A stretch of 64,000 nt of DNA. Source: Aquibaculum arenosum (GTDB lineage Bacteria > Pseudomonadota > Alphaproteobacteria > Kiloniellales > DSM-21159). The stretch covers positions 1-64,000 of the forward strand of contig NZ_JARHUD010000009.1 in assembly GCF_029222965.1 (NCBI RefSeq). The letters are read 5' to 3'. This document shows positions 33,654 to 42,676 of the stretch, in pieces (position 1 is the stretch's first letter; every line of letters starts with the position of its first letter). The translations under genes and the position numbers were made by a program. The notes beneath the pieces are model-generated. The model was not told where the DNA came from, did no database searches, and was given only the letters and a program-made list of their open reading frames with translations.

Positions 33654-36323
33654 ATGGGATCGGGAAAGTGCGCGCTGTTCCTTACGGCGGCCGTGGCGTT
33701 GTGCCTGTCTGGCACGGCGGAAGGTCTGCTTGGAGAGCAAGCACAGGCGCAAGACGCAATCTATGGTCCGGGGCAGCAATACGCCAACAACGGCTATCTC
33801 ATCGACGAGGCCTACACGCTGGTCGACGATGACTTCCTGGCCTTGATGGAACAGGAGATGCGCCAGACGCCGGAGGCGGTTGCGGGCATCGCGGCGCGCG
33901 CGAAGGAACTGCGCCCCTATCTCGAAATGACCATCGATCAGATCGCCGTGGACGTGGCGGGGCCGGGCGCTCTGGCAGGCGGGGGTGCGGCAGTGTCGAA
34001 CACGGCACTCGTCGCCGGCGGTCTGGCTGTGGCTGCGGGAGCAGGCGCCATTGCCATCGCTGGCGGAGGCGGCGGTTCGAGCGGCGGTTCCGGTGGAGAC
34101 GATGATGACGGGGACGAGCCAGAGGAGCCACCGGAACCTATTCCCGATCCGCCTGCCTATTATGAAACGCCCGAGTACAACGCTGCCGACGGCGGCTATG
34201 GGGGGCATGCGCTCGTGCGCGCGTCTTCCGCCTACGCCCGTGGTTTCACGGGCGAGGGTGTGGTCGTTGCGGTGGTGGATACAGGGCTGGACCTGAACCA
34301 TCCGGAGTTCGCAGCAAAAATCATCGCCCCGCACAACGCTTTCCCGGATGTCGACGAGGTGGAAGACCTGAACGGGCACGGAACCCATGTTTCGGGCATC
34401 ATAGGTGCGCGCCGGGATGAGCGGGGCATGCACGGTCTGGCATACGATGCGCGGATAATGCCTATCGTTGCCTTCGACGCAGATGGCAGCGGAGCAGACC
34501 TTGGTCCAACCGCTTGGCGTTATGCATTGGAGCAGGGCGCACATATCGTTAATAACAGTTGGGGGTATCCGCAAGAATTTATAAATGTATTGAATGCGCG
34601 ATCAGAATGGGAATCGATGATCCCGGATGAAATTGAGGTTGCACATCAGTTAGTGGAAGCAGGTATTATTTCTGTGTCTGCAACGGGCAATGAAAGTCTT
34701 TCCGAACCGAGCATCCCTGCGGCACTGCCACTGCATTTCCCAGAGTTGAAAGGTTATTGGGTGGCGGTTGGTTCGGCCGAGCAAGTGGGCGAAGACATCG
34801 TGCTTGCAAGCTACTCGAACGCCTGCGGCCAGGCTGCGGAATGGTGCCTCGTGGCGCCGGGCAGCAATATTTACTCCACAATCCCGAGCGATGTGCCGGG
34901 CGAAGCAACCTACGGCAACATGAGCGGCACCTCCATGGCCACGCCTTACGTCTCCGGCGCCGTGGCCATTCTCAAGCAGGCTTTTCCCTACCTCGAGGCG
35001 CCGGACATACTCGAGATACTCTTTGAGTCCGCCACGGACCTCGGCGATCCTGCGCTCTACGGTCATGGCCTGCTGAATCTGGAAAGGGCGACCCAACCCC
35101 TGGGTGAGGTTGCCGTGCCGACTTCGAACAGCATCAATGGCGGCAGCATCAGCCTCGATGCCACGGCGCTGCATGCCTCGCCGGCTTTTGGCGATGGCAT
35201 TGCCGTGGCGCTGCAGGATGAGGCCGTGCTGGGGCTCGATGCCTACAACCGCGGCTTTGAGTTCGACATGGACCAGCTGACCACGGGCAAGCCGAAGGAG
35301 ACGGCCCGTGATGCCCTGCATCGCCTGAAGCTCTTCGGCGGCGTGGAGGAGCGTTCGGTTCGCACGATCGAGCAGGGACCCTTCTCCATTACCTCGGCCA
35401 CGCGCTTGAATGCATCGGACCCGGGCTTAGGTTCGAGCCCCTATTCGCGCATGTCCTTTGGCTTCTCCAGTGGCAGCAGCGAGATCGAATTCTCGCTCAA
35501 TCCCCACGTCGGGCGCAGCTTCGGCCTGCGCGAAGAGGGCTTCGCTGGCGTGCCCATGGTGGAAGGCGAGGCCTTCGATCAGCCTCATCTGGGTCTGATG
35601 CAGTCGGGTTACGGTTCCACCGTCGGCTTTGCAGTTGGCCAGAACTCCGCTTTCCGCCTGGGCGTCTTCACCGGCGAGATCGATAATGATCGGGTTTCGG
35701 TCTATGAATCACCGCCGAGCGTTACCGGCGCAATCGGTGAGTTCAAAACCAGCTTCACCGACAGCGGGTCCGTGTCGATTGCCTTGGGCGCGCTATCGGA
35801 GAAGGGCTCCCTACTGGGCACGGTCTCGAAGGGCGCCTTCGGTGAGCAGACTCGCTCGGACACCCTCTTCGCCAATCTTGGCGCCAGCTTCGATATCACA
35901 CGCACGGCCAAGTTGACCTTCAGCGGCTCTTTGGGTCAGACCTCCTTCACCCAGGATGGCATGGTCGAAGGCGGCAGCGGGATCATCACCAGTTCCTTCG
36001 GTGTCGGACTGTCGCAGCGGGAACTCTTCGCCGATGACGATGCCTTCAGCATCGCCGTGTCCCAGCCGCTGCGCGTGGAAAGCGGACGGGTGGATCTCAA
36101 TGTGCCGAGCAGCCGCAACATGGACGGGAGCATTGGCTATCGCCGCTTGCGGCTGAACCCCCAGCCGAGCGGGCGGGAGATCAACTTGCAGGCGGCCTAC
36201 GGCTTCACGCCCTTCGAAGGGGCTCGGGCATCGGTCGGTGCGATGCACCGTCTGCAGCCGGGCCACGTGGCCGGCCGTTCTGCGGACACAATCGGCTTGG
36301 CGACCCTGTCCTTTTCCTTCTGA
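33654..36323 (+). CDS. Autotransporter subtilisin-like serine protease (S8)
   Basis: This 889-residue type Va secreted protease starts with a signal peptide ending near AQAQDA. A ~110-residue N-terminal region follows, then a Gly/Ala segment and an acidic Pro linker (DDDDGDEPEEPPEPIPDPP). The S8 domain has a complete triad: Asp209 in VVDTGLDLNHPE, His242 in NGHGTHVSGI and Ser427 in GTSMATPYVSG; SATGNE is the oxyanion Asn. From ~residue 600 it is beta-strand-rich (autotransporter barrel) and ends in the terminal aromatic LSFSF. GGGGGG precedes the ATG. A stretch within the protease domain (34561-34680) is only ~42% G+C, unlike its flanks. It is a stand-alone gene after the two-component pair. 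Confidence 0.9.
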   Translation: MGSGKCALFLTAAVALCLSGTAEGLLGEQAQAQDAIYGPGQQYANNGYLIDEAYTLVDDDFLALMEQEMRQTPEAVAGIAARAKELRPYLEMTIDQIAVDVAGPGALAGGGAAVSNTALVAGGLAVAAGAGAIAIAGGGGGSSGGSGGDDDDGDEPEEPPEPIPDPPAYYETPEYNAADGGYGGHALVRASSAYARGFTGEGVVVAVVDTGLDLNHPEFAAKIIAPHNAFPDVDEVEDLNGHGTHVSGIIGARRDERGMHGLAYDARIMPIVAFDADGSGADLGPTAWRYALEQGAHIVNNSWGYPQEFINVLNARSEWESMIPDEIEVAHQLVEAGIISVSATGNESLSEPSIPAALPLHFPELKGYWVAVGSAEQVGEDIVLASYSNACGQAAEWCLVAPGSNIYSTIPSDVPGEATYGNMSGTSMATPYVSGAVAILKQAFPYLEAPDILEILFESATDLGDPALYGHGLLNLERATQPLGEVAVPTSNSINGGSISLDATALHASPAFGDGIAVALQDEAVLGLDAYNRGFEFDMDQLTTGKPKETARDALHRLKLFGGVEERSVRTIEQGPFSITSATRLNASDPGLGSSPYSRMSFGFSSGSSEIEFSLNPHVGRSFGLREEGFAGVPMVEGEAFDQPHLGLMQSGYGSTVGFAVGQNSAFRLGVFTGEIDNDRVSVYESPPSVTGAIGEFKTSFTDSGSVSIALGALSEKGSLLGTVSKGAFGEQTRSDTLFANLGASFDITRTAKLTFSGSLGQTSFTQDGMVEGGSGIITSSFGVGLSQRELFADDDAFSIAVSQPLRVESGRVDLNVPSSRNMDGSIGYRRLRLNPQPSGREINLQAAYGFTPFEGARASVGAMHRLQPGHVAGRSADTIGLATLSFSF

Positions 36324-36380
36324 GGTCGGGTCGTGGGTGACTTCAGGCGACGGCTGTTTTCGAGTAGCCTGTAGCCCAAG

Positions 36381-36438
36381 CACGGTAAGAGGGCGGTAGG
36401 TGCAAGCAGGTCTTGTACCTGCCGCCCTGCTTGCCGTG
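36381..36438 (+). terminator. Large stem-loop downstream of autotransporter gene
   Basis: CACGGTAAG-AG-GGGCGGTAGGT can pair with ACCTGCCGCCC-TG-CTTGCCGTG, including two G-T type wobbles, around a 15-base loop. It begins 58 bases after the protease stop and ends 27 before the aldolase ATG. No T-run follows, so it could terminate weakly or act in the leader of the aldolase mRNA. Confidence 0.5.
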
Positions 36439-36464
36439 GCCTGCCACTGCCTGGAAGAGCAACA

Positions 36465-37109
36465 ATGGAAGAGCGCGACCAGCGTCAGGCCCTGATCGAG
36501 ACCTGCCTCGCGATGAACGCCAGCGGCCTCAACCAGGGGACCTCCGGCAACCTCTCCCTGCGCTGGGGCGAGGGTCTGCTGATCACGCCCAGCGGCCTGC
36601 CTTACGAGCGCCTGCAGCCGGAAGACATCGTGTTCCTGCGGTTTGACGGCAGCCACGAGGGCCGCCACCGCCCCTCGAGCGAGTGGCGCTTTCATCGCGA
36701 TATCCTGCGCGCACGCCCCGAGATCAACGCGGTGGTTCACACCCACTCGCCCTATGCCACCATGCTGGCGATCCAAGGCCGCGAGATCCCTGCCATTCAC
36801 TACATGATCGCCGCGGCCGGCGGCCCGACCATCCGTTGCGCACCCTATGCGACCTTCGGCACCGAAACCCTGTCGCAGCACGCCCTCGCGGCCCTCGACG
36901 GACGCCTGGCTTGTCTGCTCGCCAACCACGGCATGATCGCGCTCGGCCCGAGCCTGGAGCGGGCGCTCTGGCTCGCCGGTGAGGTGGAACTGCTGGCACG
37001 GCAGTATGTCGGTACCCTGCAGATCGGCGGCCCGACGATCCTTCCCGACGCGGAGATCGAGAGGGTGATGGAGCGCTTCAAGTCCTACGGCCCGCGAGAG
37101 TCGTCCTGA
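36465..37109 (+). CDS. Class II aldolase/adducin-family protein (FucA-like)
   Basis: This 214-residue zinc-dependent aldolase-fold enzyme has NASGLNQGTSGNLSLRWGEG and LLITPSGLPYERLQPEDIV, the phosphate-binding N-terminal blocks of L-fuculose-phosphate aldolase relatives. The catalytic Glu is in PSSEWRFH, and the zinc histidines are VVHTHSPYATML and LLANHGMIALG. All four functional positions are retained. The substrate may be a sugar phosphate such as L-fuculose-1-P, L-ribulose-5-P or a 3-oxo-tetronate phosphate. No matching kinase is nearby. It is convergent with hutH. Confidence 0.87.
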   Translation: MEERDQRQALIETCLAMNASGLNQGTSGNLSLRWGEGLLITPSGLPYERLQPEDIVFLRFDGSHEGRHRPSSEWRFHRDILRARPEINAVVHTHSPYATMLAIQGREIPAIHYMIAAAGGPTIRCAPYATFGTETLSQHALAALDGRLACLLANHGMIALGPSLERALWLAGEVELLARQYVGTLQIGGPTILPDAEIERVMERFKSYGPRESS

Positions 37110-37148
37110 CTCAGATGAACTGCGCTCTTCGCTGAGTGTGCAGTTCGG

Positions 37149-38696
37149 TCAGCGCGCGACAAAAGGATCAGCCGTTTCGCTCTGCCACAACAGTTCGAAG
37201 AAGCGGCCCCCTTCGACCAGGGCCCACACCGCTTCGATGTCCGGCGTGAGGGGGCGGTCTTCGCGGAGCATGGGGACCTGCTTGCGGATCAGTGCGTGGG
37301 CCTCATCCAGGCGTGGGGATGTGGTCAGGGGCGCGCGCAGGTCGAGGCCCTGGGCGGCGGAGAGTAGTTCCACGGCAAGCACGCGCCCGGCGTCCTGAGA
37401 CAGTGGGCCGAGGCGGCGTGCGCCGTGGGTGGCCATGGAGACGTGGTCTTCCTGATTGGCCGAGGTGGGCAGGCTGTCGATGCTCGCAGGGTGCGCACGC
37501 AGCTTCACCTCGCTGGCCAGCGCAGCGGCGGTCACCTGCGCGATCATGAAGCCGGAGTTGAGGCCGGGTTCCGCCACCAAGAAGGGCGGCAGGTTGCTGA
37601 AACTGGCGTCGGTCAGCAGGGCAATGCGCCGTTCCGCGAGTGACACTGTTTCCGCCAGCGCGATGGCGATGATATCGGCGGCCATGGCCACTGGCTCGGC
37701 GTGGAAGTTGCCGCCGGAGAGAATCTCGCCGCTATCGGGAAAGACCAGCGGGTTGTCCGATACGGCATTGGCCTCGCGGGACAGCATGGCGGCCGCCTGG
37801 CCCAGGAGGTCCCAGGCCGCGCCCATGACCTGCGGCTGGCAGCGCAGGGAGTAGGGATCCTGCACTCGGTCGCACTCCAGGTGCGAGCCGCGGATGGCGC
37901 TGCCGGCGAGCAATTCGCGCAGCCAGCCCGCCACGGCGATCTGTCCGGGCTGCCCGCGAATGGCATGGATGCGCGCATCGAAGGGGGTGTCGCTGCCAAG
38001 GGCGGCATCGGTGCTCATGGCGCCGCCGACGATGGCCGCGGCAAAGACGTCGAGCCCGCGGAAGAGGCCATCCAGCGCGAGCGCGCAGGAGACCTGGCTG
38101 CCGTTGAGCAGGGCCAGTCCTTCCTTTGCCGCAAGCTCAAGCGGCTCCAAGCCAAGCTCTGCCAGGGCCTCAAACGCTGGCAAACGCCGGCCGCGCAGCA
38201 GCAGTTCGCCTTCGCCCATCAAGGGTGCCGCCAGAGCCGCCAGGGGAGCGAGGTCACCGGAGGCGCCGACCGAACCCTGAGCCGGGATCACCGGCAGGGC
38301 GTCGGCGTTCAGCAGCGCGAGCAGTCGGTCCACGGTCTCCAGTCGCACGCCGGAATGACCGCGGGCCAGGGAGCCCAGCTTCAGGAGCAGAATGAGGCGC
38401 ACGACGCGCTCCGGCAGCGGGTCGCCGACGCCGGCCTGATGCGAGCGCACGAGGCGGCGCTGCAGCTCTGCCACCTGTTCGCGCGGAATGGACTCACGGG
38501 CGAGACTGCCGAAGCCTGTGGAGATGCCGTAGACGCGGCGGCCTTCGGCGACGATTTGTGCCACCGTGTCCGCCGCAGCTGAGATGCCCGGGTGTGCCGC
38601 CGGGTCCAGCTCAACCGGACGTGCGCGGCGCCAGAAGGCATGGAGGTCGGCTAAGGAGAGTGTACCGGGACGTAGCAGAAATGTCTCTTCGATCAC
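37149..38696 (-). CDS. hutH: Histidine ammonia-lyase
   Basis: This 515-residue enzyme deaminates L-histidine to trans-urocanate, the first step of histidine use. The MIO cofactor forms from Ala-Ser-Gly in QGSVGASGDLAPLAA. Active-site segments include VYGISTGFGSLA, NGSQVSCALAL, RVQDPYSLRCQPQVMG and TSANQEDHVSMATHGARRL. The GTG at 38696 is chosen because a perfect AAGGAGG lies 8 bases upstream and gives the family length. Other hut genes are absent from the window, so hutH is solitary here. A HutC-type palindrome sits just upstream, pointing to urocanate-responsive repression. Confidence 0.93.
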   Translation of the reverse strand: MIEETFLLRPGTLSLADLHAFWRRARPVELDPAAHPGISAAADTVAQIVAEGRRVYGISTGFGSLARESIPREQVAELQRRLVRSHQAGVGDPLPERVVRLILLLKLGSLARGHSGVRLETVDRLLALLNADALPVIPAQGSVGASGDLAPLAALAAPLMGEGELLLRGRRLPAFEALAELGLEPLELAAKEGLALLNGSQVSCALALDGLFRGLDVFAAAIVGGAMSTDAALGSDTPFDARIHAIRGQPGQIAVAGWLRELLAGSAIRGSHLECDRVQDPYSLRCQPQVMGAAWDLLGQAAAMLSREANAVSDNPLVFPDSGEILSGGNFHAEPVAMAADIIAIALAETVSLAERRIALLTDASFSNLPPFLVAEPGLNSGFMIAQVTAAALASEVKLRAHPASIDSLPTSANQEDHVSMATHGARRLGPLSQDAGRVLAVELLSAAQGLDLRAPLTTSPRLDEAHALIRKQVPMLREDRPLTPDIEAVWALVEGGRFFELLWQSETADPFVAR

Positions 38697-38716
38697 GGCG
38701 CGGGCCTCCTTGGCAA

Positions 38717-38730
38717 CTTGTCTATACAAG
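38717..38730 (-). promoter_or_regulatory. HutC-type operator upstream of hutH
   Basis: CTTGTCTATACAAG is an interrupted palindrome (CTTGT-N4-ACAAG) close to the CTTGTATATACAAG-like boxes bound by the GntR-family repressor HutC. It lies 20 bases upstream of the hutH start and on the minus strand contains TATAGA, a possible -10, so binding would block transcription. Confidence 0.65.
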
Positions 38731-38859
38731 CTGTAACACCCCTGCTCGCAGGGTGGAAGAGCCATGCATCAGCTGCGGTTCCGGTTGCGCGACCGCCTAT
38801 TGTGCCGAGCGGCTGCTTGCGGCAGCTTCTCGGCAGTGAGCGGATTGTGAGAGGCGGCG

Positions 38860-39573
38860 ATGAGCGAGAAGGTTCTGTTAGTCCGGCACATGCCAAACGA
38901 GCGCGAGGATCGCGTGACCCAGGAATTGCGCGAACGCGGCTTTGCCCTGGACACCTGCTATGTCGCCGAGGGACAGCCGCTCCCTGATCCGTCGCGCTAC
39001 GCGGCGACGGTGATCTACGGTGGTGTGCAGATGGTTGAGCAGGCAGAACACCTCTCGTATCTGCGAGACGAACTGGCCTGGATCGAGGGCTGGCTGCAGC
39101 AGGACAAGCCATTTCTCGGCATCTGCCTCGGCAGCCAGCTTCTGGCGCACACGCTGGGCGCCTCGGTGGGGCCGCATCCGGATGGCCTAAGTGAGATCGG
39201 TTTCTATCCCATTGCCCCGACAGCGGCCGGTCGTGACCTAATCCCGCCGGATCTGATGGTCTATCATTGGCACCTGCAGGGTTTTGCCGCACCGGACACG
39301 GCCGAGTTGCTTGCCACCGGCCAGCACTTCGAAAACCAGGCCTTCCGCTATGGCCGGGCTTTCGGATTGCAGTTCCACCCTGAGATCACCGAGGAGATCC
39401 AGGCCGGGTGGCTGCGCGAGGCGGCGCATATGCTGGACAATCCCGGGGCCCATGCCCGTGAGCGGCAGCTTGCGGATCGCGACGTGCATCTGGAGCCGCT
39501 GGGTGACTGGCTTTCCGCGTTTCTCGACCGCTGGCTGGCAGATGCACCGGCGTTGACCGAACCGGTGGCGTGA
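38860..39573 (+). CDS. Class I glutamine amidotransferase-like protein
   Basis: This 237-residue stand-alone GATase1 domain resembles the amidotransferase half of GMP synthase. The nucleophile elbow is PFLGICLGSQLLAHTLGA with Cys. The His/Glu of the triad are in FGLQFHPEITEEI. VYHWHLQGFAAP is the usual companion histidine segment. No synthetase domain follows. Proteins of this group may act as gamma-glutamyl hydrolases or unassigned amidotransferases. It ends 3 bases before the GTG of the DUF2272 lipoprotein gene, so the two are likely co-transcribed. Confidence 0.86.
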   Translation: MSEKVLLVRHMPNEREDRVTQELRERGFALDTCYVAEGQPLPDPSRYAATVIYGGVQMVEQAEHLSYLRDELAWIEGWLQQDKPFLGICLGSQLLAHTLGASVGPHPDGLSEIGFYPIAPTAAGRDLIPPDLMVYHWHLQGFAAPDTAELLATGQHFENQAFRYGRAFGLQFHPEITEEIQAGWLREAAHMLDNPGAHARERQLADRDVHLEPLGDWLSAFLDRWLADAPALTEPVA

Positions 39574-39576
39574 TCG

Positions 39577-40440
39577 GTGATCTTTCCCGGAGGCCTGCGC
39601 TGGCTCACATTCGGCTTCTGCGCGCTGCTGCTCGCGGCTTGTGAAACGGCCAGACCGCCGTTGGACGCGCCGCCGGTGCCCTACCCGGAAAGCCTGCGCG
39701 AGCGGCTGGTGGATCTGGCCGAGCGTGAGTGGCAGGCCTTCGGCGGCGGGATCACCGACCTGCGCGGGCCGGAGCGGGTGGAACTGCGCCCGGCGCTATC
39801 CGAGGACGACCCCCGCGTCTTCCATCTGGTGCAGGGCTACTGGAATGCCGTGCGCGAGGAGCGGGACACCTGGCCCGAGTACGTCGAAAACCAGCGCGCG
39901 CGCTATCGCGAGGCGGACGCGGAAGTCTGGCGGCCGCTGCCCTGGTCGGCAGCCTTCATCTCCTATCTCATGCGCAGCGCCGGGGTCGACCGAGGCGACT
40001 TCCGCTGGAGTGCCGCCCACAGCTTCTATCTCGACCACGCCATTCACATGGAGCAGCGTTGGGGCGAGCGGGCGCTCTACACCCCACTAGATCTGGAAGC
40101 CCACCGGCCCGCGCCGGGCGACCTGCTCTGCGCCGACCGCTCAAGGCCTGCTGACGAGAGGCTGCAGCGGGTGGCCCAACGGGCCGAGGAACTGGGCGAA
40201 TTCCGTGGCATGCATTGTGACCTCGTTGTCGGCCGATACAGTGGTCGCCTGGCGCTGATCGGCGGCAATCTGGGCAATGCGGTGCGGATGGTCTACCTGC
40301 CGCTCGACGCCGAAGGGCGGGTGCCGCGGGGACTGGGGGACTCTTCCGGCCGGGCGGCGCCCTTCCTGGTTCTGCGGCTCAACCTCGTCGATCAGGATGC
40401 GCCGGCCTCGCCGGCGCTGACGCTGTCTTTGGCGAAGTAA
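39577..40440 (+). CDS. DUF2272 domain lipoprotein
   Basis: This is a 287-residue predicted lipoprotein: a short hydrophobic N-terminus ends in the lipobox LLAAC, so Cys21 would be acylated. The body has blocks typical of DUF2272: AEREWQAFGGGITD, VQGYWNAVRE, PWSAAFISYLMRSAGV, AAHSFYLDHAI, APGDLLCADRS and MHCDLVVG. The Cys/His arrangement suggests an NlpC/P60-like or amidase-type fold acting in the envelope, but function is unknown. The GTG start directly follows the amidotransferase gene. Its last ~49 bases overlap the convergent araC-type gene. Confidence 0.8.
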   Translation: MIFPGGLRWLTFGFCALLLAACETARPPLDAPPVPYPESLRERLVDLAEREWQAFGGGITDLRGPERVELRPALSEDDPRVFHLVQGYWNAVREERDTWPEYVENQRARYREADAEVWRPLPWSAAFISYLMRSAGVDRGDFRWSAAHSFYLDHAIHMEQRWGERALYTPLDLEAHRPAPGDLLCADRSRPADERLQRVAQRAEELGEFRGMHCDLVVGRYSGRLALIGGNLGNAVRMVYLPLDAEGRVPRGLGDSSGRAAPFLVLRLNLVDQDAPASPALTLSLAK

Positions 40441-41231
40441 CGCCCCGGGGTCACCCCGAAGCTCCGGCGGAAGGCGGCGATGAAGGCGCTCGGTCCGTCG
40501 TAACCCACATCGAGCGCGACGGAGGTCACCGCCTGGCCCTGCGCCAGCAGCGGCAACGCTGCCAGCAGGCGAGCCTGCTGGCGCCAGGCTGCGAAGCCCA
40601 TGCCGGTTTCCGCCTGAAAGCGCCGGGCCAGCGTACGAGGGGAGGCGCCGACCAGCCGGCCCCAATCCGCGAGCTCCCGGCGATCCGCCGGCTGCTCCCG
40701 CAAGGCGGAGCAGATCCGACACAAGCTCGGATGTTGCGGCTCGGGCAGGTGCATCGGAGCCTCCGCACCGCGACGCAATTCATCCAAGAGCACCGCAACC
40801 AGCCGTGCGCCAGGGCCTTCCCGGGTGGCCTCTGCCGGCAGGTCCATCAGGCGCAGCACCAGCGCGCGCAACAGGGGGGTCACGCTCAGCACCTGGGGGC
40901 GCCGGGGGCGATCGGCTGCAATGCTTTCATCGAGATAGAGTGTGCGCAGCTGCACGGGCCGGTGCATCTTCAGCGCATGACCTTCACCGGCAGGCACCCA
41001 GACCGCGCGCTGGGGCGGGACGACCCAGAGGCCGGAGCGCGTGCTGACCGTCATCACACCGCTGGTGGCGAAGACCAGTTGGGCGCGGCGATGGCTGTGC
41101 AGACCCGTGTCCCAGCCGGCAGGATAGTCGCGGGCATAGGGCTGCACCGGTCCGGGACTGTCGGAGATCAGGCGTTGCAGTGCAGCGCGGGTCTGCGGGT
41201 AGTCTGGTGCAATCTGTCCGTTCATCGACAT
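40392..41231 (-). CDS. AraC-family transcriptional regulator
   Basis: This 279-residue regulator has an N-terminal cupin-type sensing half (GLHSHRRAQLVFATSGVMTV, PPQRAVWVPAGEGHAL). The C-terminal AraC double HTH includes ADWGRLVGASPRTLARRFQ, GMGFAAWRQQARLLAALPLL and VALDVGYDGPSAFIAAFRRS, then GVTPGRYF. Two Met starts (41231 and 41225) are possible with no clear ribosome site. It is divergent from the MFS carrier gene ~110 bases away, the classic arrangement for a regulator controlling an efflux pump. This group (YdeC/NimR-like) often controls adjacent exporters. Confidence 0.87.
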   Translation of the reverse strand: MSMNGQIAPDYPQTRAALQRLISDSPGPVQPYARDYPAGWDTGLHSHRRAQLVFATSGVMTVSTRSGLWVVPPQRAVWVPAGEGHALKMHRPVQLRTLYLDESIAADRPRRPQVLSVTPLLRALVLRLMDLPAEATREGPGARLVAVLLDELRRGAEAPMHLPEPQHPSLCRICSALREQPADRRELADWGRLVGASPRTLARRFQAETGMGFAAWRQQARLLAALPLLAQGQAVTSVALDVGYDGPSAFIAAFRRSFGVTPGRYFAKDSVSAGEAGAS

Positions 41232-41338
41232 AGTGTGGCAGAGTAGCGCGAGACTGCCGAAGGTTCGATGCCTATCCTGCACGGATTACCAGTCTATCGC
41301 CTGCCGGCCCGTTTGGCCGGTCGCCAGTGGAGTGCTCA

Positions 41339-42541
41339 ATGTCTGCCCCGCGTCTTCGTTTTCTCTTCCTCAATGTCGGCCACGCCTATGACCACTTCTT
41401 CATGCTGATCTACCCCACGGTGGCGGTGGCACTGGAACTGAGCGGGGAGGGCTTCTACGGCGACCTGCTGATGCCTGCCACGGCGGGGTTCATTGCCTTC
41501 GCGGCGTTCACCTTGCCGGCCGGCTGGCTCGGCGATGTCTGGAGCCGGCGCAACATGATGGCGCTGATGTTCCTGGGCCTGGGTGCTTCGTCCGTCTTCA
41601 CGGCGACGGCCAGCAGCACCTGGCACCTAGCCGCGGGCCTATTCTGTATGGGTGCCTTTGCCGCCATCTATCACCCCGTGGGCATCGCCATGGTGGCAGA
41701 AAGCCAGGAGAAGGTAGGGCGCCTGCTCGGCATCAATGGGGTCTGGGGCAACATGGGTGTGGCCGCGGCACCAATCCTGACCGGCGCGCTCACCGTCTGG
41801 CTGGGGTGGCAGGCTGCGTTCATTGTGCCGGGTGCCCTGGCGATCATCACGGGACTGGCTTTCCTCCTCTTGGTTCCCGATGAGGTGGCGGTGGTGAAGC
41901 GCCGTCGCCCGGCAGTGACCGAGGGCGCTGCACCGGGGCGCGAGCTGCTGATCCGCGTTTTCAGCTATCTGGCCATTTCCTCGCTGCTGGGCGGGGTGAT
42001 CTTTGCCGTCCTGACCATCGTCATGCCGAAGATCGTGGAGGCCAACTTCGCGGCACCGGACCTGGGCGGTCTGATTGGTGCGGCGGGCCTTGCCTCGCTG
42101 ATCTTCGCCGGTGCTTCCATGACACAGCTCGTGACCGGACCTGCGGCCGATCGCTATTCGCCGCGTGTGTTGATGCTCTTGCTAGGCGGCGTGCAGGTGC
42201 CCCTGCTGCTATTGCTGCTGATCAGTGATGCCTGGGCAGCCATGGCGGTGGCGCTGGTCCTCATGATCGCGACCTTCGGCGTCATCCCGATCCAGGACGC
42301 AATCGTCGCCCGCTACGCAGCGGCCCACTGGCGTGCGCGCGTCTACAGCGTCAAGTACGTGCTCTCCTTGGGTGTCAGCGCCACGGCCGTGCCTCTGGCG
42401 GCCTGGGGATACAGTCCTGACGCCGGCTTTGATCGGCTCTATGTCGTTTTGACGTTCTGTGCGCTGGGCGTCGTGGCCGCCGCCCTGCTGCTGCCGCGCC
42501 CGCAGAGACTGCGCGAAGAGGCCGTGCAGGCTGCCGAGTAG
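41339..42541 (+). CDS. MFS transporter (Fsr-like)
   Basis: This 400-residue inner-membrane carrier has about 12 segments. The N-terminus LFLNVGHAYDHFFMLIYPTV is close to the HxxxD opening typical of fosmidomycin-resistance (Fsr)-type exporters. The loop motif is GWLGDVWSRRNMM and later MGAFAAIYHPVGIAMVAE. It lies opposite the AraC-type gene and is therefore probably its regulated target. Drug or metabolite efflux is likely but the substrate is unknown. About 135 bases separate it from fhs. Confidence 0.86.
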   Translation: MSAPRLRFLFLNVGHAYDHFFMLIYPTVAVALELSGEGFYGDLLMPATAGFIAFAAFTLPAGWLGDVWSRRNMMALMFLGLGASSVFTATASSTWHLAAGLFCMGAFAAIYHPVGIAMVAESQEKVGRLLGINGVWGNMGVAAAPILTGALTVWLGWQAAFIVPGALAIITGLAFLLLVPDEVAVVKRRRPAVTEGAAPGRELLIRVFSYLAISSLLGGVIFAVLTIVMPKIVEANFAAPDLGGLIGAAGLASLIFAGASMTQLVTGPAADRYSPRVLMLLLGGVQVPLLLLLLISDAWAAMAVALVLMIATFGVIPIQDAIVARYAAAHWRARVYSVKYVLSLGVSATAVPLAAWGYSPDAGFDRLYVVLTFCALGVVAAALLLPRPQRLREEAVQAAE

Positions 42542-42676
42542 TCGAGTTCCGTCATGGCGCTTTTCGCGTCCTGCCCGTCGGTCCTTGGACTGTGCAGGTT
42601 GCAGGGGGCGGTTAGCGTCCGGGTTCACCGTCGGGATTCTGCCGCGGTGGCCGGGAAAACAAGGGATTAAGGTCTG

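Noticed and set aside
34537-34710. AT-rich stretch in the autotransporter as an inserted mobile element
   Set aside because: The reading frame, S8 motifs and length continue normally through it; no repeats or target duplication are visible, so recombination is the better explanation.
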